Shown here: positions 10,003-18,960 of the stretch, piece by piece
How the letters are laid out: every line of letters begins with the position of its first letter
Numbering within the stretch: position 1 is the stretch's first letter
Assembly (NCBI GenBank): GCA_966212505.1
Contig: CBIHRS010000025.1
Coordinates: 1-64,000, forward strand
Length of the DNA stretch: 64,000 bases
Source of the DNA: CAMLIZ01 sp966212505
Lineage (GTDB): Bacteria; Pseudomonadota; Gammaproteobacteria; Burkholderiales; Burkholderiaceae_C
Direction: 5' to 3'
Translations under genes and position numbers: made by a program
The notes under the pieces: generated by a model
Seen by the model: only the letters and a program-made list of their open reading frames with translations
What the model was told of the DNA's origin: nothing
Databases searched by the model: none

Positions 10003-12329
10003 TAAAACGCGGTCCCGATTTGGAAGTCGAAGCGTTTGATTCTATCCGTTGAGAGGTAACGAACTGGCGTGCCGTAGATGAGTTTCAGCGGGCCGACCGG
10101 CGATACCCAGCTGAGGCCCAGGCCGACCGACGCGCGCAGCGGATCTTCCGAGCCGCGCAGCGGCGATGGCCGGTACACCTGCCCGGGCGACCAGACATTG
10201 CCGGCATCGGCGAACGCGAAGAGGCGAAGGGTCTTGTCGTTGCCGGCACCCGGCACCGGGAAATAGAACTCGGTGTTCAGCGTCAGCCGGCGGGTACCGC
10301 CGATCTGGGCGCCGGTGTTGTCGATCTGGCCGAGCGAGCCGGTCTCGAACACGCGCACCGAGCCGATGCCGCCGCCCGAGAAATACTTGAACAAGGGCAC
10401 CGGCCGGCCCGCCAGACCCTGGGCCCAGCCGTATTCGGCATTGAAGGCCAGCGTGAACTTCTGGAACAGCGGCCAGTACTGCTGGTACTGCAGGTTGCCG
10501 CGAAGGTATCGCGTATCGCCGGCAGCACCCCACTCGAAGAACACGCGCTTGTAGCTGCCCGAATTGGGAGTCAGCGCGCTGTCACGCTGGTCGCGCGCCC
10601 AGCCGACGGTCAACGGCACCGAGTTGACCTTCGGCCCGAACTGGTCGACGAAGTTGGCATAGAGCGTCGGCAGGCGGGCCCGCTCGCCCCGGATCTCGGT
10701 GCGCTCGAGGCCGGCGCCGAAGTAGACCTTGTCGAACTCGGAGAACGGTACGCCAAAGCGGATCGACACCGCGGGTTGCACGTACTTGTAGTCGTCGGTC
10801 GACTGGTTCAGCGGCGTGACGGTACGGTACGAGATGTCGAAGTCACGCTCGATGCCGTCGATGGTGAAGTACGGATCGATAGAGCTGAAGACCAGCGTCT
10901 TGTTGGTCTTGCTGGTGTTGAGCTCCAGGCCCAGGTAGTTGCCGGAGCCGAAGACGTTGTCCTGCTTGATCGCAGCCGTGAGCGCGAGCTTCTCCGAGCT
11001 GGAATAGCCGGCGCCCACCTGCAGGTTGCCGGTGGGTTTCTCGGTCACGTTGATCACGAGGTCGACCTGGTCGGGCGAACCAGGCACCTCGTTGGTGTCG
11101 ACGCTCACGTCCTTGAAGTAGCCGAGGCGGTCGACGCGGTCGCGCGAGAGCTTGATCTTCGCGCCGTCGTACCACGACGACTCGAACTGGCGGAACTCGC
11201 GGCGTACGACCTCGTCGCGCGTGTGCGTGTTGCCCGCCACGTTGATGCGGCGCACGTAGATGCGGCGCTGCGGCTCGCCCACCAGCACGACAACGACCTG
11301 CCCGTTGGCACGGTCGATCTCCGGCCGCGGCTCGACCCGCGCGAAGGCATAGCCATAGGTGCCGAAGCGATCACCGAACGCCTTGGCAGTGGCGGCCACC
11401 GATTCGGCGCGATAGGGCTCGCCCGGCTTGATGGTGACGAGGCGCTTGAACTCGTCTTCCTTGCCGAGGTAGTCGCCCTCGAGGCGCACGGCCGTCACCG
11501 TGTAGGGCTGGCCTTCATGGACGGTGATCGTGATCGAGATCGTCTGCTTGTCGGGCGAGATCGTCACCTGCGTGGACTCGACCGCGAATTCGAGGTAGCC
11601 GCGGTTCGTGTAGTAGGCCCGCAGCGTTTCGAGGTCGGCGTTGAGCTTGGCGCGCGAGTAGCGGTCGTTCTTGTTGTACCAGGTGAGCCAGCCGGAGGGC
11701 GTCTGCTCGAGCAGGCCGAGCAGCGTGCTTTCCGAGAAGGCCTTGGAGCCGAGGATGCGGATCTCCTTGATGCGCGCGGCGTCGCCCTCGGTCATCGTGA
11801 AGGTCACGTTGACGCGGTTGCGCTCCAGCGGCGTGATCGTGGTGACGACCTCGGCGCCATAGAGGCTGCGTGACAGGTACTGGCGCTTGATTTCCTGCTC
11901 TGCGCGGTCGATCACCGCCTTGTCGAAGGGCAGGCCCTCGCCGATGCCCGCATCCTTGAGCGACTTGATCAGCGTGTCCTTGTCGAACTCCTTCAGCCCG
12001 ACGAAGCTCACGTTGGCAATGATCGCGCGCTCCTCGACGATCACGACGACCACGTCGCCCTCGATCTCGATGCGCACGTCCTTGAACAGGCCGGTGGCGA
12101 ACAGCGCGCGCAGCGCGGCCGAGCCCTTCTCGTCGTTGTAGGTCTCGCCCACGCGGAACGGCAGCGCCGCGAACACCGAGCCGGGGTCGGTGCGCTGCAG
12201 GCCCTCGATCCGGATGTCCTTCACTGCGAAAGGCTCGACGGCCTGGACCGAAGGTGCGTAGGCGGTGGCCGCCAGGGCCACACAGGCTGCGACAGGCCGC
12301 AGAAAGCTCAAGCGTTCAGCAAAGTGCAT
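10002..12329 (-). CDS. bamA: Outer membrane protein assembly factor BamA
   Basis: The essential Omp85 protein that folds and inserts beta-barrel proteins into the outer membrane. It has 775 residues, with a signal peptide to about residue 30 ending near VQAVEPF. Five POTRA domains cover roughly 31-430, starting VKDIRIEGLQRTDPGSVFAAL. The C-terminal 16-strand barrel has the conserved VRGF-like position as GSVRVFETGSLG and ends in an aromatic residue (FQIGTAF), the signature recognised during its own assembly. Its partners bamB and bamD are elsewhere in the window. Confidence 0.98.
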   Translation of the reverse strand: MHFAERLSFLRPVAACVALAATAYAPSVQAVEPFAVKDIRIEGLQRTDPGSVFAALPFRVGETYNDEKGSAALRALFATGLFKDVRIEIEGDVVVVIVEERAIIANVSFVGLKEFDKDTLIKSLKDAGIGEGLPFDKAVIDRAEQEIKRQYLSRSLYGAEVVTTITPLERNRVNVTFTMTEGDAARIKEIRILGSKAFSESTLLGLLEQTPSGWLTWYNKNDRYSRAKLNADLETLRAYYTNRGYLEFAVESTQVTISPDKQTISITITVHEGQPYTVTAVRLEGDYLGKEDEFKRLVTIKPGEPYRAESVAATAKAFGDRFGTYGYAFARVEPRPEIDRANGQVVVVLVGEPQRRIYVRRINVAGNTHTRDEVVRREFRQFESSWYDGAKIKLSRDRVDRLGYFKDVSVDTNEVPGSPDQVDLVINVTEKPTGNLQVGAGYSSSEKLALTAAIKQDNVFGSGNYLGLELNTSKTNKTLVFSSIDPYFTIDGIERDFDISYRTVTPLNQSTDDYKYVQPAVSIRFGVPFSEFDKVYFGAGLERTEIRGERARLPTLYANFVDQFGPKVNSVPLTVGWARDQRDSALTPNSGSYKRVFFEWGAAGDTRYLRGNLQYQQYWPLFQKFTLAFNAEYGWAQGLAGRPVPLFKYFSGGGIGSVRVFETGSLGQIDNTGAQIGGTRRLTLNTEFYFPVPGAGNDKTLRLFAFADAGNVWSPGQVYRPSPLRGSEDPLRASVGLGLSWVSPVGPLKLIYGTPVRYLSTDRIKRFDFQIGTAF

Positions 12330-12338
12330 CGGGAATGT

Positions 12339-13739
12339 TCAGTGCAGGCCCAGGAAGCGGGCCACATCGTTGGACAGAGCCAGGGACATCAGCAGCAGCA
12401 GGATCACGAAACCGCTGCCTTGCAGCCATCTGAGCCACGCCCCGGCGACCGGTCGGCCGGTCACAGCCTCGAAAATGTAATACATGAGCTGCCCCCCATC
12501 GAGTACGGGCAGCGGCAACAAGTTCAATACGCCGAGGCTCACGCTCACGGCGGCCAGCAAGGCCAGGTACTCGCCGAGGCCCTGCGCCATCGAGCGGCGT
12601 GCCAGTTCGGCGATGGTGCCGGGGCCGCTGAGGTTCTTCAGGGAAGCCTTGCCGATCAGCATGCGACCCAGCATGCGCAATGTGAGCGCGGAGGTGTCCC
12701 AGGTGTTGCGCAGGCCCATCGTCAGGCCATCGACAAGGCCGTCACGCACGGTCACCATCGTGGCGTTCTGTTCCAGTGGCACGAGGATCCTGGCCACCTT
12801 GTGCTGGTCGACCATGTCGACACGCGGCTGCACCACCAGCTCGAGCCGGCGGCCGGCGCGCTCGACCATCAGGGTGCGCTGCTGCGCGGTGCCGTCGGGC
12901 CGCACGCCTTCGCGGATGCGGCGAAGGAAGTCGACCGCATCCGCGACCGGCTGCCCATCGATCTGAAGCACGCGGTCGCCTCGCCGCAGGCCGGCATCGG
13001 CACCCGGGCCGGGACCGACCTCGCCGAGCACCACCTCGGTGTAAGGCACACCGAGACCGGCGCGATCGAACATCTTCTCGTCGATGTCGCGCGCATCCAG
13101 CCGGTCAAGATCGAGCGTCACCACGCGCGCCGCATGCCCTTCGCGGTCGCGCACCATCAGCCGCAGCCGCTCGCCCCTCAGCGCTCCCTGCACCACCGCC
13201 AGGCGAAGGTCGTTCATCGAGCGCACATCGCGCCATTCGGGTTCCGCAGCCAGGCTGTCGGGCAACACGGTGTCGAACGAAAGCACCTGGTCGCCGGCCT
13301 TCAGGCCCACCTGCTGCGCCAGGCTGCCCGCGGGCGGCGAAGCCAGCACCGGCGCCAGCTCCTGCACCCCGACCCAATGTGCAGCCGCGAAGAAGACGAC
13401 GGCCAGCAGCAGGTTGGCCGCAGGCCCGGCCGAGACGATGGCCGCGCGCTGCCATAACGGGCGATTGTTGAAGGCCTGCGCCCGCTCGCGTGGCGCCACC
13501 GGGCCTTCGCGCTCGTCGAGCATGCGCACGTAGCCGCCCAGCGGCAGCGCCGAAATGACGAACTCCGTGCCATCGGGATTCGGCTGGCGGCGCCACAGCA
13601 CACGCCCGAAGCCGACCGAGAAGCGGAGCACCTTGACGCCGCAGGCAACCGCCACGCGGTAGTGGCCGTACTCGTGGATCACGATCAACACCGCCAGCGT
13701 GACGATGAAGGCCGGGATCATGCCGAGCGACAGCGTCAT
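12339..13739 (-). CDS. rseP: Regulated intramembrane zinc protease RseP
   Basis: A site-2 metalloprotease of the inner membrane. In proteobacteria it cleaves anti-sigma factors such as RseA and remnant signal peptides. The protein has 466 residues. The HExxH zinc motif is HEYGH near residue 22 in the first membrane segment. The third ligand is in NLLPLPVLDGGQL near the C-terminus. Two PDZ-type regions lie between, for example QQVGLKAGDQVLSFD and AGLRRGDRVLQIDGQP. The start overlaps the dxr stop as ATGA. No sigma-E/RseA genes are in this window. Confidence 0.96.
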   Translation of the reverse strand: MTLSLGMIPAFIVTLAVLIVIHEYGHYRVAVACGVKVLRFSVGFGRVLWRRQPNPDGTEFVISALPLGGYVRMLDEREGPVAPRERAQAFNNRPLWQRAAIVSAGPAANLLLAVVFFAAAHWVGVQELAPVLASPPAGSLAQQVGLKAGDQVLSFDTVLPDSLAAEPEWRDVRSMNDLRLAVVQGALRGERLRLMVRDREGHAARVVTLDLDRLDARDIDEKMFDRAGLGVPYTEVVLGEVGPGPGADAGLRRGDRVLQIDGQPVADAVDFLRRIREGVRPDGTAQQRTLMVERAGRRLELVVQPRVDMVDQHKVARILVPLEQNATMVTVRDGLVDGLTMGLRNTWDTSALTLRMLGRMLIGKASLKNLSGPGTIAELARRSMAQGLGEYLALLAAVSVSLGVLNLLPLPVLDGGQLMYYIFEAVTGRPVAGAWLRWLQGSGFVILLLLMSLALSNDVARFLGLH

Positions 13740-14923
13740 CGCTTCAGGTCCCTGACGAGCTGCCGGGCATGCGAGCGCGCCTCGGCATCGAGCGCGAGCA
13801 GGTCGGCAATGCCGGCACTGGCCGACAGCGCCGGACGCACGGCCTCGATCGTCGCGCCGTTGATGCGATGGATCGCATCGAAGCCGACGCGGCCATCGAG
13901 GAACGCGGCCACCGCCTCTTCGTTGGCGGCATTGAGCACCGTGGTGCTGCCCTCGGGTGCACGCAGCGCCTCCCAGGCCAGCTGCAGGCCGGGGAAGCGC
14001 ACCGCATCGGCCTCCTCGAAAGTCAGCCCGGCCAGCGTGGCGAAGTCGGGCACGCCGGCGCCGGACTCGATGCGCTCGGGATAGGCCAGGCCGTAGCTGA
14101 TCGGCATGCGCATGTCGGGCGTTCCGAGCTGCGCCAGCACCGAACCATCGCGGCACACCACCATCGAGTGGATGATGCTCTGCGGATGGATCAGCACCTT
14201 GATCTGCTCGGGCGCGAGGTCGAACAGCCAGCGCGCCTCGATCACCTCGAGCGCCTTGTTCATCATCGTGGCCGAGTCGACCGAGATCTTGCGGCCCATC
14301 ACCCAGTTGGGATGGGCGCAGGCTTCATCGGGCGTCACGTCCTTCAGCGTGTCCGGATCGCGGCGGCGGAACGGGCCGCCGGAGGCCGTCAGCACGATGT
14401 GGTCGATGCGCTCATGCCAGGCGCCGCGGTCTTCGGGCAGGCACTGGAAGATCGCCGAGTGCTCGCTGTCGATCGGCAGCAGCGTGGCCCCGCCCTCGTG
14501 CACCGCGCGCATGAACAACGCACCGCCGACCACCAGCGCTTCCTTGTTGGCCAGCAGCAGGCGTTTGCCGGCACGCGCCGCCGCCATGCAAGGCGGCAGG
14601 CCGGCCGCGCCGACGATGGCCGCCATCACCGAATCCACGTCGGGATGCGAGGCCAGGTCGCACAAGGCCTGCGCGCCTTCGAGCACCTCCGTGGCCACCC
14701 CGTTCTCACGCAGCATCTGCCGCAGCGACACCGCCTGCTCCGGCCCGGGAACCACGACGAAGCGCGGACGCCACTGCAGGCATTGCGCCATCAGCGCATC
14801 GACGCGCTGGTAGGCACTGAGGCCGAACACCTCGAAGCGCTCGGGGTGGCGTGCGACGACGTCGAGGGTGCTCGTACCGATCGAGCCGGTCGAGCCGAGA
14901 ATGCAAAGGCGTTGTCGCGCCAC
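13736..14923 (-). CDS. dxr: 1-deoxy-D-xylulose 5-phosphate reductoisomerase
   Basis: The second enzyme of the MEP isoprenoid pathway, converting DXP to 2-C-methyl-D-erythritol 4-phosphate with NADPH and a divalent metal. It has 395 residues. The NADPH-binding start is LCILGSTGSIGTSTLDVV, NKEALVVGG lies near residue 125, and the metal/substrate region is PIDSEHSAIFQCL followed by TASGGPFR. The initiation codon is GTG (MARQRLC). Together with ispG and uppS, also here, it shows the MEP route feeding undecaprenyl synthesis. Confidence 0.98.
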   Translation of the reverse strand: MARQRLCILGSTGSIGTSTLDVVARHPERFEVFGLSAYQRVDALMAQCLQWRPRFVVVPGPEQAVSLRQMLRENGVATEVLEGAQALCDLASHPDVDSVMAAIVGAAGLPPCMAAARAGKRLLLANKEALVVGGALFMRAVHEGGATLLPIDSEHSAIFQCLPEDRGAWHERIDHIVLTASGGPFRRRDPDTLKDVTPDEACAHPNWVMGRKISVDSATMMNKALEVIEARWLFDLAPEQIKVLIHPQSIIHSMVVCRDGSVLAQLGTPDMRMPISYGLAYPERIESGAGVPDFATLAGLTFEEADAVRFPGLQLAWEALRAPEGSTTVLNAANEEAVAAFLDGRVGFDAIHRINGATIEAVRPALSASAGIADLLALDAEARSHARQLVRDLKR

Positions 14924-14944
14924 GTTCGTCCTTGGGTTGAAGCG

Positions 14945-15781
14945 TCAGGCCAGCGAGAGGGCCAGCGCCATCGGGAACACCGGCAGCAAGGCATCGACGC
15001 GGTCGAGCACCCCGCCGTGGCCCGGCAGCAGCTGGCTCGAATCCTTGAAGCCCGCCGCCCGCTTAACGAGCGACTCGAACAGATCGCCGACCACGCTCAT
15101 CGCGGCCAGCAGCAGCACCGACACCACCATCACTACATGGCCCCAGGTGCCCGCCAGCTGGGTGTAGAGGCTGGGAACATCGACATGCAGCCGCGCATCG
15201 AGCGCGATCCAGGCTTCGGCCAGCACCAGCACGCCGAGCATGCCGCTCCACACGCCTTCCCAGCTCTTGCCCGGGCTGATGGTCGGCGCCAGCTTGCGCT
15301 TGCCGAAGGTGCGGCCGCCGAAATAGGCCGCGATGTCGGCGATCCAGGGCAGGCAGAACACCGACAGCAGGAAATTGACGCCCACCGACTTGGCATGCGC
15401 CAGCGCCAGCCACGCCGCCCACAACGCGACGCAGCCGATCAGCCAGCGCAGCAGCTTCGGGATCGCCGGCCACGCGCTCGGACCGCCGCGCAATGCCAGC
15501 GAACCGCCGATCACCCAGATCGCCATGGCCACCCACCACGCGGTGGTGGGCGCCTGCTCGGTCCAGCCCAGCACCCATGCGCCGCCACAGGCGGCGGCGA
15601 CCAGCAGGCCGGTGGCAATGGCTGCAGCACCCGGAAACTGGTTGAGCCGCGCCCATTCCCAGCCGGCCGCCGCAATCATCAGCAACGTCAACAGGGCCAG
15701 CGGCCAGACGATGGGAGCAAAGACCGCCGGCAGCAGCAGCGCCAGCAGCACCACGGCGGTGATCACGCGCTGCTTCAGCAT
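14945..15781 (-). CDS. cdsA: Phosphatidate cytidylyltransferase
   Basis: An integral inner-membrane enzyme that makes CDP-diacylglycerol from phosphatidate and CTP for all phospholipids. The protein has 278 residues and about seven or eight hydrophobic segments from residue 5 on (ITAVVLLALLLPAVFAPIVW). The family signature near the C-terminus reads VGDLFESLVKRAAGFKDSS, followed by LPGHGGVLDRVDALL. The soluble loop has FGKRKLAPTISPGKSWEGV. It follows uppS by seven bases. Confidence 0.97.
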   Translation of the reverse strand: MLKQRVITAVVLLALLLPAVFAPIVWPLALLTLLMIAAAGWEWARLNQFPGAAAIATGLLVAAACGGAWVLGWTEQAPTTAWWVAMAIWVIGGSLALRGGPSAWPAIPKLLRWLIGCVALWAAWLALAHAKSVGVNFLLSVFCLPWIADIAAYFGGRTFGKRKLAPTISPGKSWEGVWSGMLGVLVLAEAWIALDARLHVDVPSLYTQLAGTWGHVVMVVSVLLLAAMSVVGDLFESLVKRAAGFKDSSQLLPGHGGVLDRVDALLPVFPMALALSLA

Positions 15782-15788
15782 GATGGTC

Positions 15789-16544
15789 TCAGTTGGCGCC
15801 TTCCGGCACGGGCATGTCGGCTGCAGGCACGCCGCCGAAGCGGCGCTCGCGGCCCGCGAAGGCACGCAGTGCCGCGTCCAATTCGGCTTCGCCGAAATCG
15901 GGCCACAGGCAGTCGGTGAAGTAGAGCTCCGAATAGGCGACCTGCCACAGCAGGAAGTTGCTGATGCGCATTTCGCCGCCGGTGCGGATGAAGAGATCCG
16001 GATCGGGCGCGTGGCTCAGCGCCATCAATTTCGACAGCCGCGCCTCGTCGATCTGCTCTGGCGGAATGCCGGCGCGGATGGCCTGGCGGCACGCCTGCAC
16101 CACGTCCCACCGGCCGCCGTAGTTGAAGGCCACCGACAGCGTGATGCGGGTGTTGTGTGCGGTGGCGCTCTCGGCCTGGTTCCAGGCGTCGCGCACCTTG
16201 TCGGAGACGGCATCGCGGTCGCCGACGATGCGGATGCGCACGCCTTCCTTGGCCAGCTTGGTGAGGTATTTCGACACCGCGACCAGCACCAGCCCCATCA
16301 GGCCCGAGACCTCCTCGGTGGGCCGCTTCCAGTTCTCCGACGAGAACGCGAAGACGGTGAGGTATTCGATGCCGCGGTCGGCGCAGGCCTGCACGGTGCG
16401 CACCAGTGCGTCGACCCCCTGCTTGTGGCCGAAGAAGCGCGGCATGAAGCGCTTCTTGGCCCAGCGGCCGTTGCCATCCATCACGATGGCCACATGGCGC
16501 GGAATCGACGGGTTGCCCGCCTGGCTTACTGCATTGGAAAACAA
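15789..16544 (-). CDS. uppS: Undecaprenyl pyrophosphate synthase
   Basis: A cis-prenyltransferase producing the C55 carrier lipid for peptidoglycan and O-antigen. It has 251 residues. Motifs are PRHVAIVMDGNGRWAKKR with the catalytic Asp, GHKQGVDALVRTV, FAFSSENWKRP, and the C-terminal DLFIRTGGEMRISNFLLWQ. No ATG or GTG precedes the conserved N-terminus. TTG at 16544, with GAGG eight bases upstream, is therefore the best start. It sits between frr and cdsA. Confidence 0.96.
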   Translation of the reverse strand: MFSNAVSQAGNPSIPRHVAIVMDGNGRWAKKRFMPRFFGHKQGVDALVRTVQACADRGIEYLTVFAFSSENWKRPTEEVSGLMGLVLVAVSKYLTKLAKEGVRIRIVGDRDAVSDKVRDAWNQAESATAHNTRITLSVAFNYGGRWDVVQACRQAIRAGIPPEQIDEARLSKLMALSHAPDPDLFIRTGGEMRISNFLLWQVAYSELYFTDCLWPDFGEAELDAALRAFAGRERRFGGVPAADMPVPEGAN

Positions 16545-16560
16545 GATGCGCGCCTCGCCG

Positions 16561-17121
16561 TCAGACCGCCATGATCTCGCCTTCCTTGGCGGTGATCAGC
16601 TTGTCGATTTCGGCGATGGTGCGATCGGTGAGCTTCTGCACGTCGTCCTGCGCGCGGCGCTCTTCGTCTTCGGTGGCGAGCTTGTCCTTCAGCAGCTTCT
16701 TCAGGTGCTCGTTGGCATCGCGACGCAGGTTGCGCACGGCGACCTTGGCGTCTTCGCCGGCATGGCGCACGACCTTGGTCAGTTCCTTGCGGCGCTCTTC
16801 GGTCAGCGGCGGCATCGGCACGCGCAGCAGATCGCCCTGCGCGGCGGGGTTGAGGCCGAGGTCCGACTCACGGATGGCCTTTTCGATCTTCTGGCCCATG
16901 CCCTTTTCCCAGGGCTGCACGCTGATCGTGCGGGCGTCGAGCAGCGAGACGTTGGCCACCTGGCTGATCGGCACCATCGAGCCGTAGTAGTCGACGTGCA
17001 CCTGGTCGAGGATGCCCGGATGGGCGCGGCCGGTGCGGATCTTCTGCAGTTCGTTCTTGAAGGCCTCGATGGACTTGGCCATCTTGGTTTCGGCCGTCTT
17101 CTTGATGTCAGCGATGGTCAT
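16561..17121 (-). CDS. frr: Ribosome recycling factor
   Basis: Splits post-termination ribosomes together with EF-G. With start ATG 17121 (MTIADIKKTAETKMAKSIEA) the protein is 186 residues, the usual length. GAGGAG lies eight bases upstream, so it is preferred over an in-frame GTG nine bases earlier. The conserved stretch KIRTGRAHPGILDQVHVDYY is present, with the hinge to the small domain around residue 30 and LTEERRKELTKVVR further on. The gene follows pyrH by 12 bases. Confidence 0.98.
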   Translation of the reverse strand: MTIADIKKTAETKMAKSIEAFKNELQKIRTGRAHPGILDQVHVDYYGSMVPISQVANVSLLDARTISVQPWEKGMGQKIEKAIRESDLGLNPAAQGDLLRVPMPPLTEERRKELTKVVRHAGEDAKVAVRNLRRDANEHLKKLLKDKLATEDEERRAQDDVQKLTDRTIAEIDKLITAKEGEIMAV

Positions 17122-17133
17122 GTCTGTCACTCC

Positions 17134-17844
17134 TCAAACGTGAACCAGGGTGCCCTCGTCCTCGCCCATCACCACGCGCTTGAGCGCGCCGGGCTTGAAG
17201 ATCGAGAACACCTTGATCGGCAGCTTCTGGTCGCGGCACAGCGCGAACGCGGTGGCGTCCATCACCTGCAGGTTCTTCGCGATCGCCTCGTCGAAGCTGA
17301 TGTTCGCGTAGCGCGTGGCGTGCGGATCCTTCTTGGGGTCGGCGGTGTAGACGCCATCGACCTTGGTGGCCTTCAGCACCACCTCGGCGCCGACTTCGGC
17401 ACCGCGCAGCGCGGCTGCCGTGTCGGTGGTGAAGAACGGGTTGCCCGTGCCGGCGGCGAACACCACGACCTTGCCCTCTTCGAGGTACTGCAGGGCTTTT
17501 GGGCGGACGTACGATTCGACGACCTGCTCGATCGCGATGGCCGACATCACGCGGGCGGTGATGCCCTCCTGCCGCATCGTGTCGGCCAGGGCCAGCGAGT
17601 TCATCACCGTGGCCAGCATGCCCATGTAGTCGGCGGTGGCACGATCCATGCCCACCGAGCCGCCGGCCACGCCGCGGAAGATGTTGCCGCCGCCGATCAC
17701 GACCGCGACCTCGCAGCCCATTTCGGTGATCTCCTGCACCTCCTTCACCATGCGCACGATGGTGGCGCGGTTGATGCCGTAGGCGTCGTCGCCCATCAGG
17801 GCTTCGCCGGACAGCTTGAGCAGGATGCGCTTGTACGCGGGCAT
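17134..17844 (-). CDS. pyrH: Uridylate kinase
   Basis: Phosphorylates UMP to UDP in pyrimidine nucleotide synthesis. It belongs to the amino acid kinase superfamily and is usually a hexamer. The protein has 236 residues. Visible motifs are ILLKLSGEALMGDDAYGI at the N-terminus, VVIGGGNIFRG near residue 55, and the nucleotide-binding stretch VVFAAGTGNPFFTTDTAAAL. It is separated from tsf by 107 bases that contain a strong hairpin. Expression may therefore be reduced relative to rpsB and tsf. Confidence 0.98.
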   Translation of the reverse strand: MPAYKRILLKLSGEALMGDDAYGINRATIVRMVKEVQEITEMGCEVAVVIGGGNIFRGVAGGSVGMDRATADYMGMLATVMNSLALADTMRQEGITARVMSAIAIEQVVESYVRPKALQYLEEGKVVVFAAGTGNPFFTTDTAAALRGAEVGAEVVLKATKVDGVYTADPKKDPHATRYANISFDEAIAKNLQVMDATAFALCRDQKLPIKVFSIFKPGALKRVVMGEDEGTLVHV

Positions 17845-17919
17845 GCAGTGTTCTCCCAGGGGATCGTTCGTCGTGTGGTGGGGTGGTGGATGGCGAAGCG
17901 GGAATCGTGCCGAAGTTTA

Positions 17920-17941
17920 AAGGGGCGCCGCAGCGCCCCTT
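17920..17941 (-). terminator. GC hairpin between tsf and pyrH
   Basis: A perfect nine-base-pair stem (AAGGGGCGC / GCGCCCCTT) with a four-base loop lies 11 bases after the tsf stop on the transcribed strand. It is followed by only TTTAAAC rather than a full U tract. It probably acts as a weak terminator or a stabilising 3' end for the rpsB-tsf message, with read-through into pyrH. Confidence 0.6.
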
Positions 17942-17951
17942 CTCAGTGGTC

Positions 17952-18842
17952 TTACTGCCCCTTGGCAGCTGCCACCTGCGCGGCCACTTCCGCCGCGAAG
18001 TCGTCGACCTTCTTCTCGATGCCTTCGCCGACCACGTAGAGCGTGAAGCCCTTGACGGTGGTATTGGCGGCCTTGAGCATCTGCTCGACGGTCTGCTTGT
18101 CGTTCTTCACGAAGGGCTGGTTCAGCAGCGACACTTCCTTCAGGAACTTCTGCACCGAGCCTTCGACCATCTTGGCGACGATGTCGGCCGGCTTGCCGGA
18201 CTCGGCGGCCTTCTCGGCAGCGATCTTGCGCTCCTTCTCGATCAGGTCAGCGGAGACGTCGGCGGTGGACAGCGCCACCGGCTTCATCGCGGCGATGTGC
18301 ATCGCCACGTCCTTGGCGGCCACGTCGTCACCGTCGAACTCGACGACCACGCCGATGCGGGTGCCGTGCAGGTAGCTCGCCAGCTTGCCGCCGCCGGCAT
18401 AGCGCTTGAAGCGGCGGATGGTCATGTTCTCGCCGATCTTGCCGATCAGGCCCTTGCGCACGTCTTCCACCGTGGGGCCGAAGCCGTCTTGAGACAGCGG
18501 CAGCGCGCCGACCGCGGCCACGTCGGCCGGGTTGTTCTTCGCGACCAGCTCAGCCACCGACTTGGTGAAGGCCAGGAAGGAATCGTTCTTCGAGACGAAG
18601 TCGGTCTCGCAGTTGATCTCGACCAGCGCGCCGGTCGTGCCGTCGACCGCAGCCGACACCACGCCCTCGGCAGTGATACGGGAGGCAGCCTTGCCGGCCT
18701 TGTTGCCGAGCTTGACGCGCAGGATCTCTTCCGCGCGGTTCATGTCGCCGTCGGCCTCGGTCAGGGCCTTCTTGCACTCCATCATCGGCGCGTCGGTCTT
18801 GGCGCGCAGTTCGGCCACCATGCTTGCGGTAATTGCGGGCAT
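17952..18842 (-). CDS. tsf: Elongation factor Ts
   Basis: The guanine nucleotide exchange factor for EF-Tu. It has 296 residues. The N-terminal module reads MVAELRAKTDAPMMECKKAL, the classic EF-Ts start preceded by seven residues. The EF-Tu contact motif is VEINCETDFVSKND, and the core subdomains follow. It is expressed with ribosomal protein S2, with a terminator-like hairpin in the 118-base gap between the two genes. Confidence 0.98.
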   Translation of the reverse strand: MPAITASMVAELRAKTDAPMMECKKALTEADGDMNRAEEILRVKLGNKAGKAASRITAEGVVSAAVDGTTGALVEINCETDFVSKNDSFLAFTKSVAELVAKNNPADVAAVGALPLSQDGFGPTVEDVRKGLIGKIGENMTIRRFKRYAGGGKLASYLHGTRIGVVVEFDGDDVAAKDVAMHIAAMKPVALSTADVSADLIEKERKIAAEKAAESGKPADIVAKMVEGSVQKFLKEVSLLNQPFVKNDKQTVEQMLKAANTTVKGFTLYVVGEGIEKKVDDFAAEVAAQVAAAKGQ

Positions 18843-18911
18843 CTTTGATCTCCGTTGGACTGGGGCGACCGGACTTGGAGCGCGGTCGACCGGTTTCGTT
18901 CAGGCTTTACG

Positions 18912-18936
18912 AAAAAAGGGGCTGAAGCCAGCCCCT
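18912..18936 (-). terminator. Rho-independent terminator-like hairpin between rpsB and tsf
   Basis: On the minus strand a stem GGGGCTG/CAGCCCC with loop GCTT is followed directly by six T residues. This is a canonical intrinsic terminator 25 bases past the rpsB stop. It sits inside the rpsB-tsf operon, so it is likely an attenuator giving more S2 message than EF-Ts message. A similar arrangement is known in Escherichia coli. Confidence 0.75.
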
Positions 18937-18960
18937 CTTTGTCTGCAGGCGAGGGGCGCC

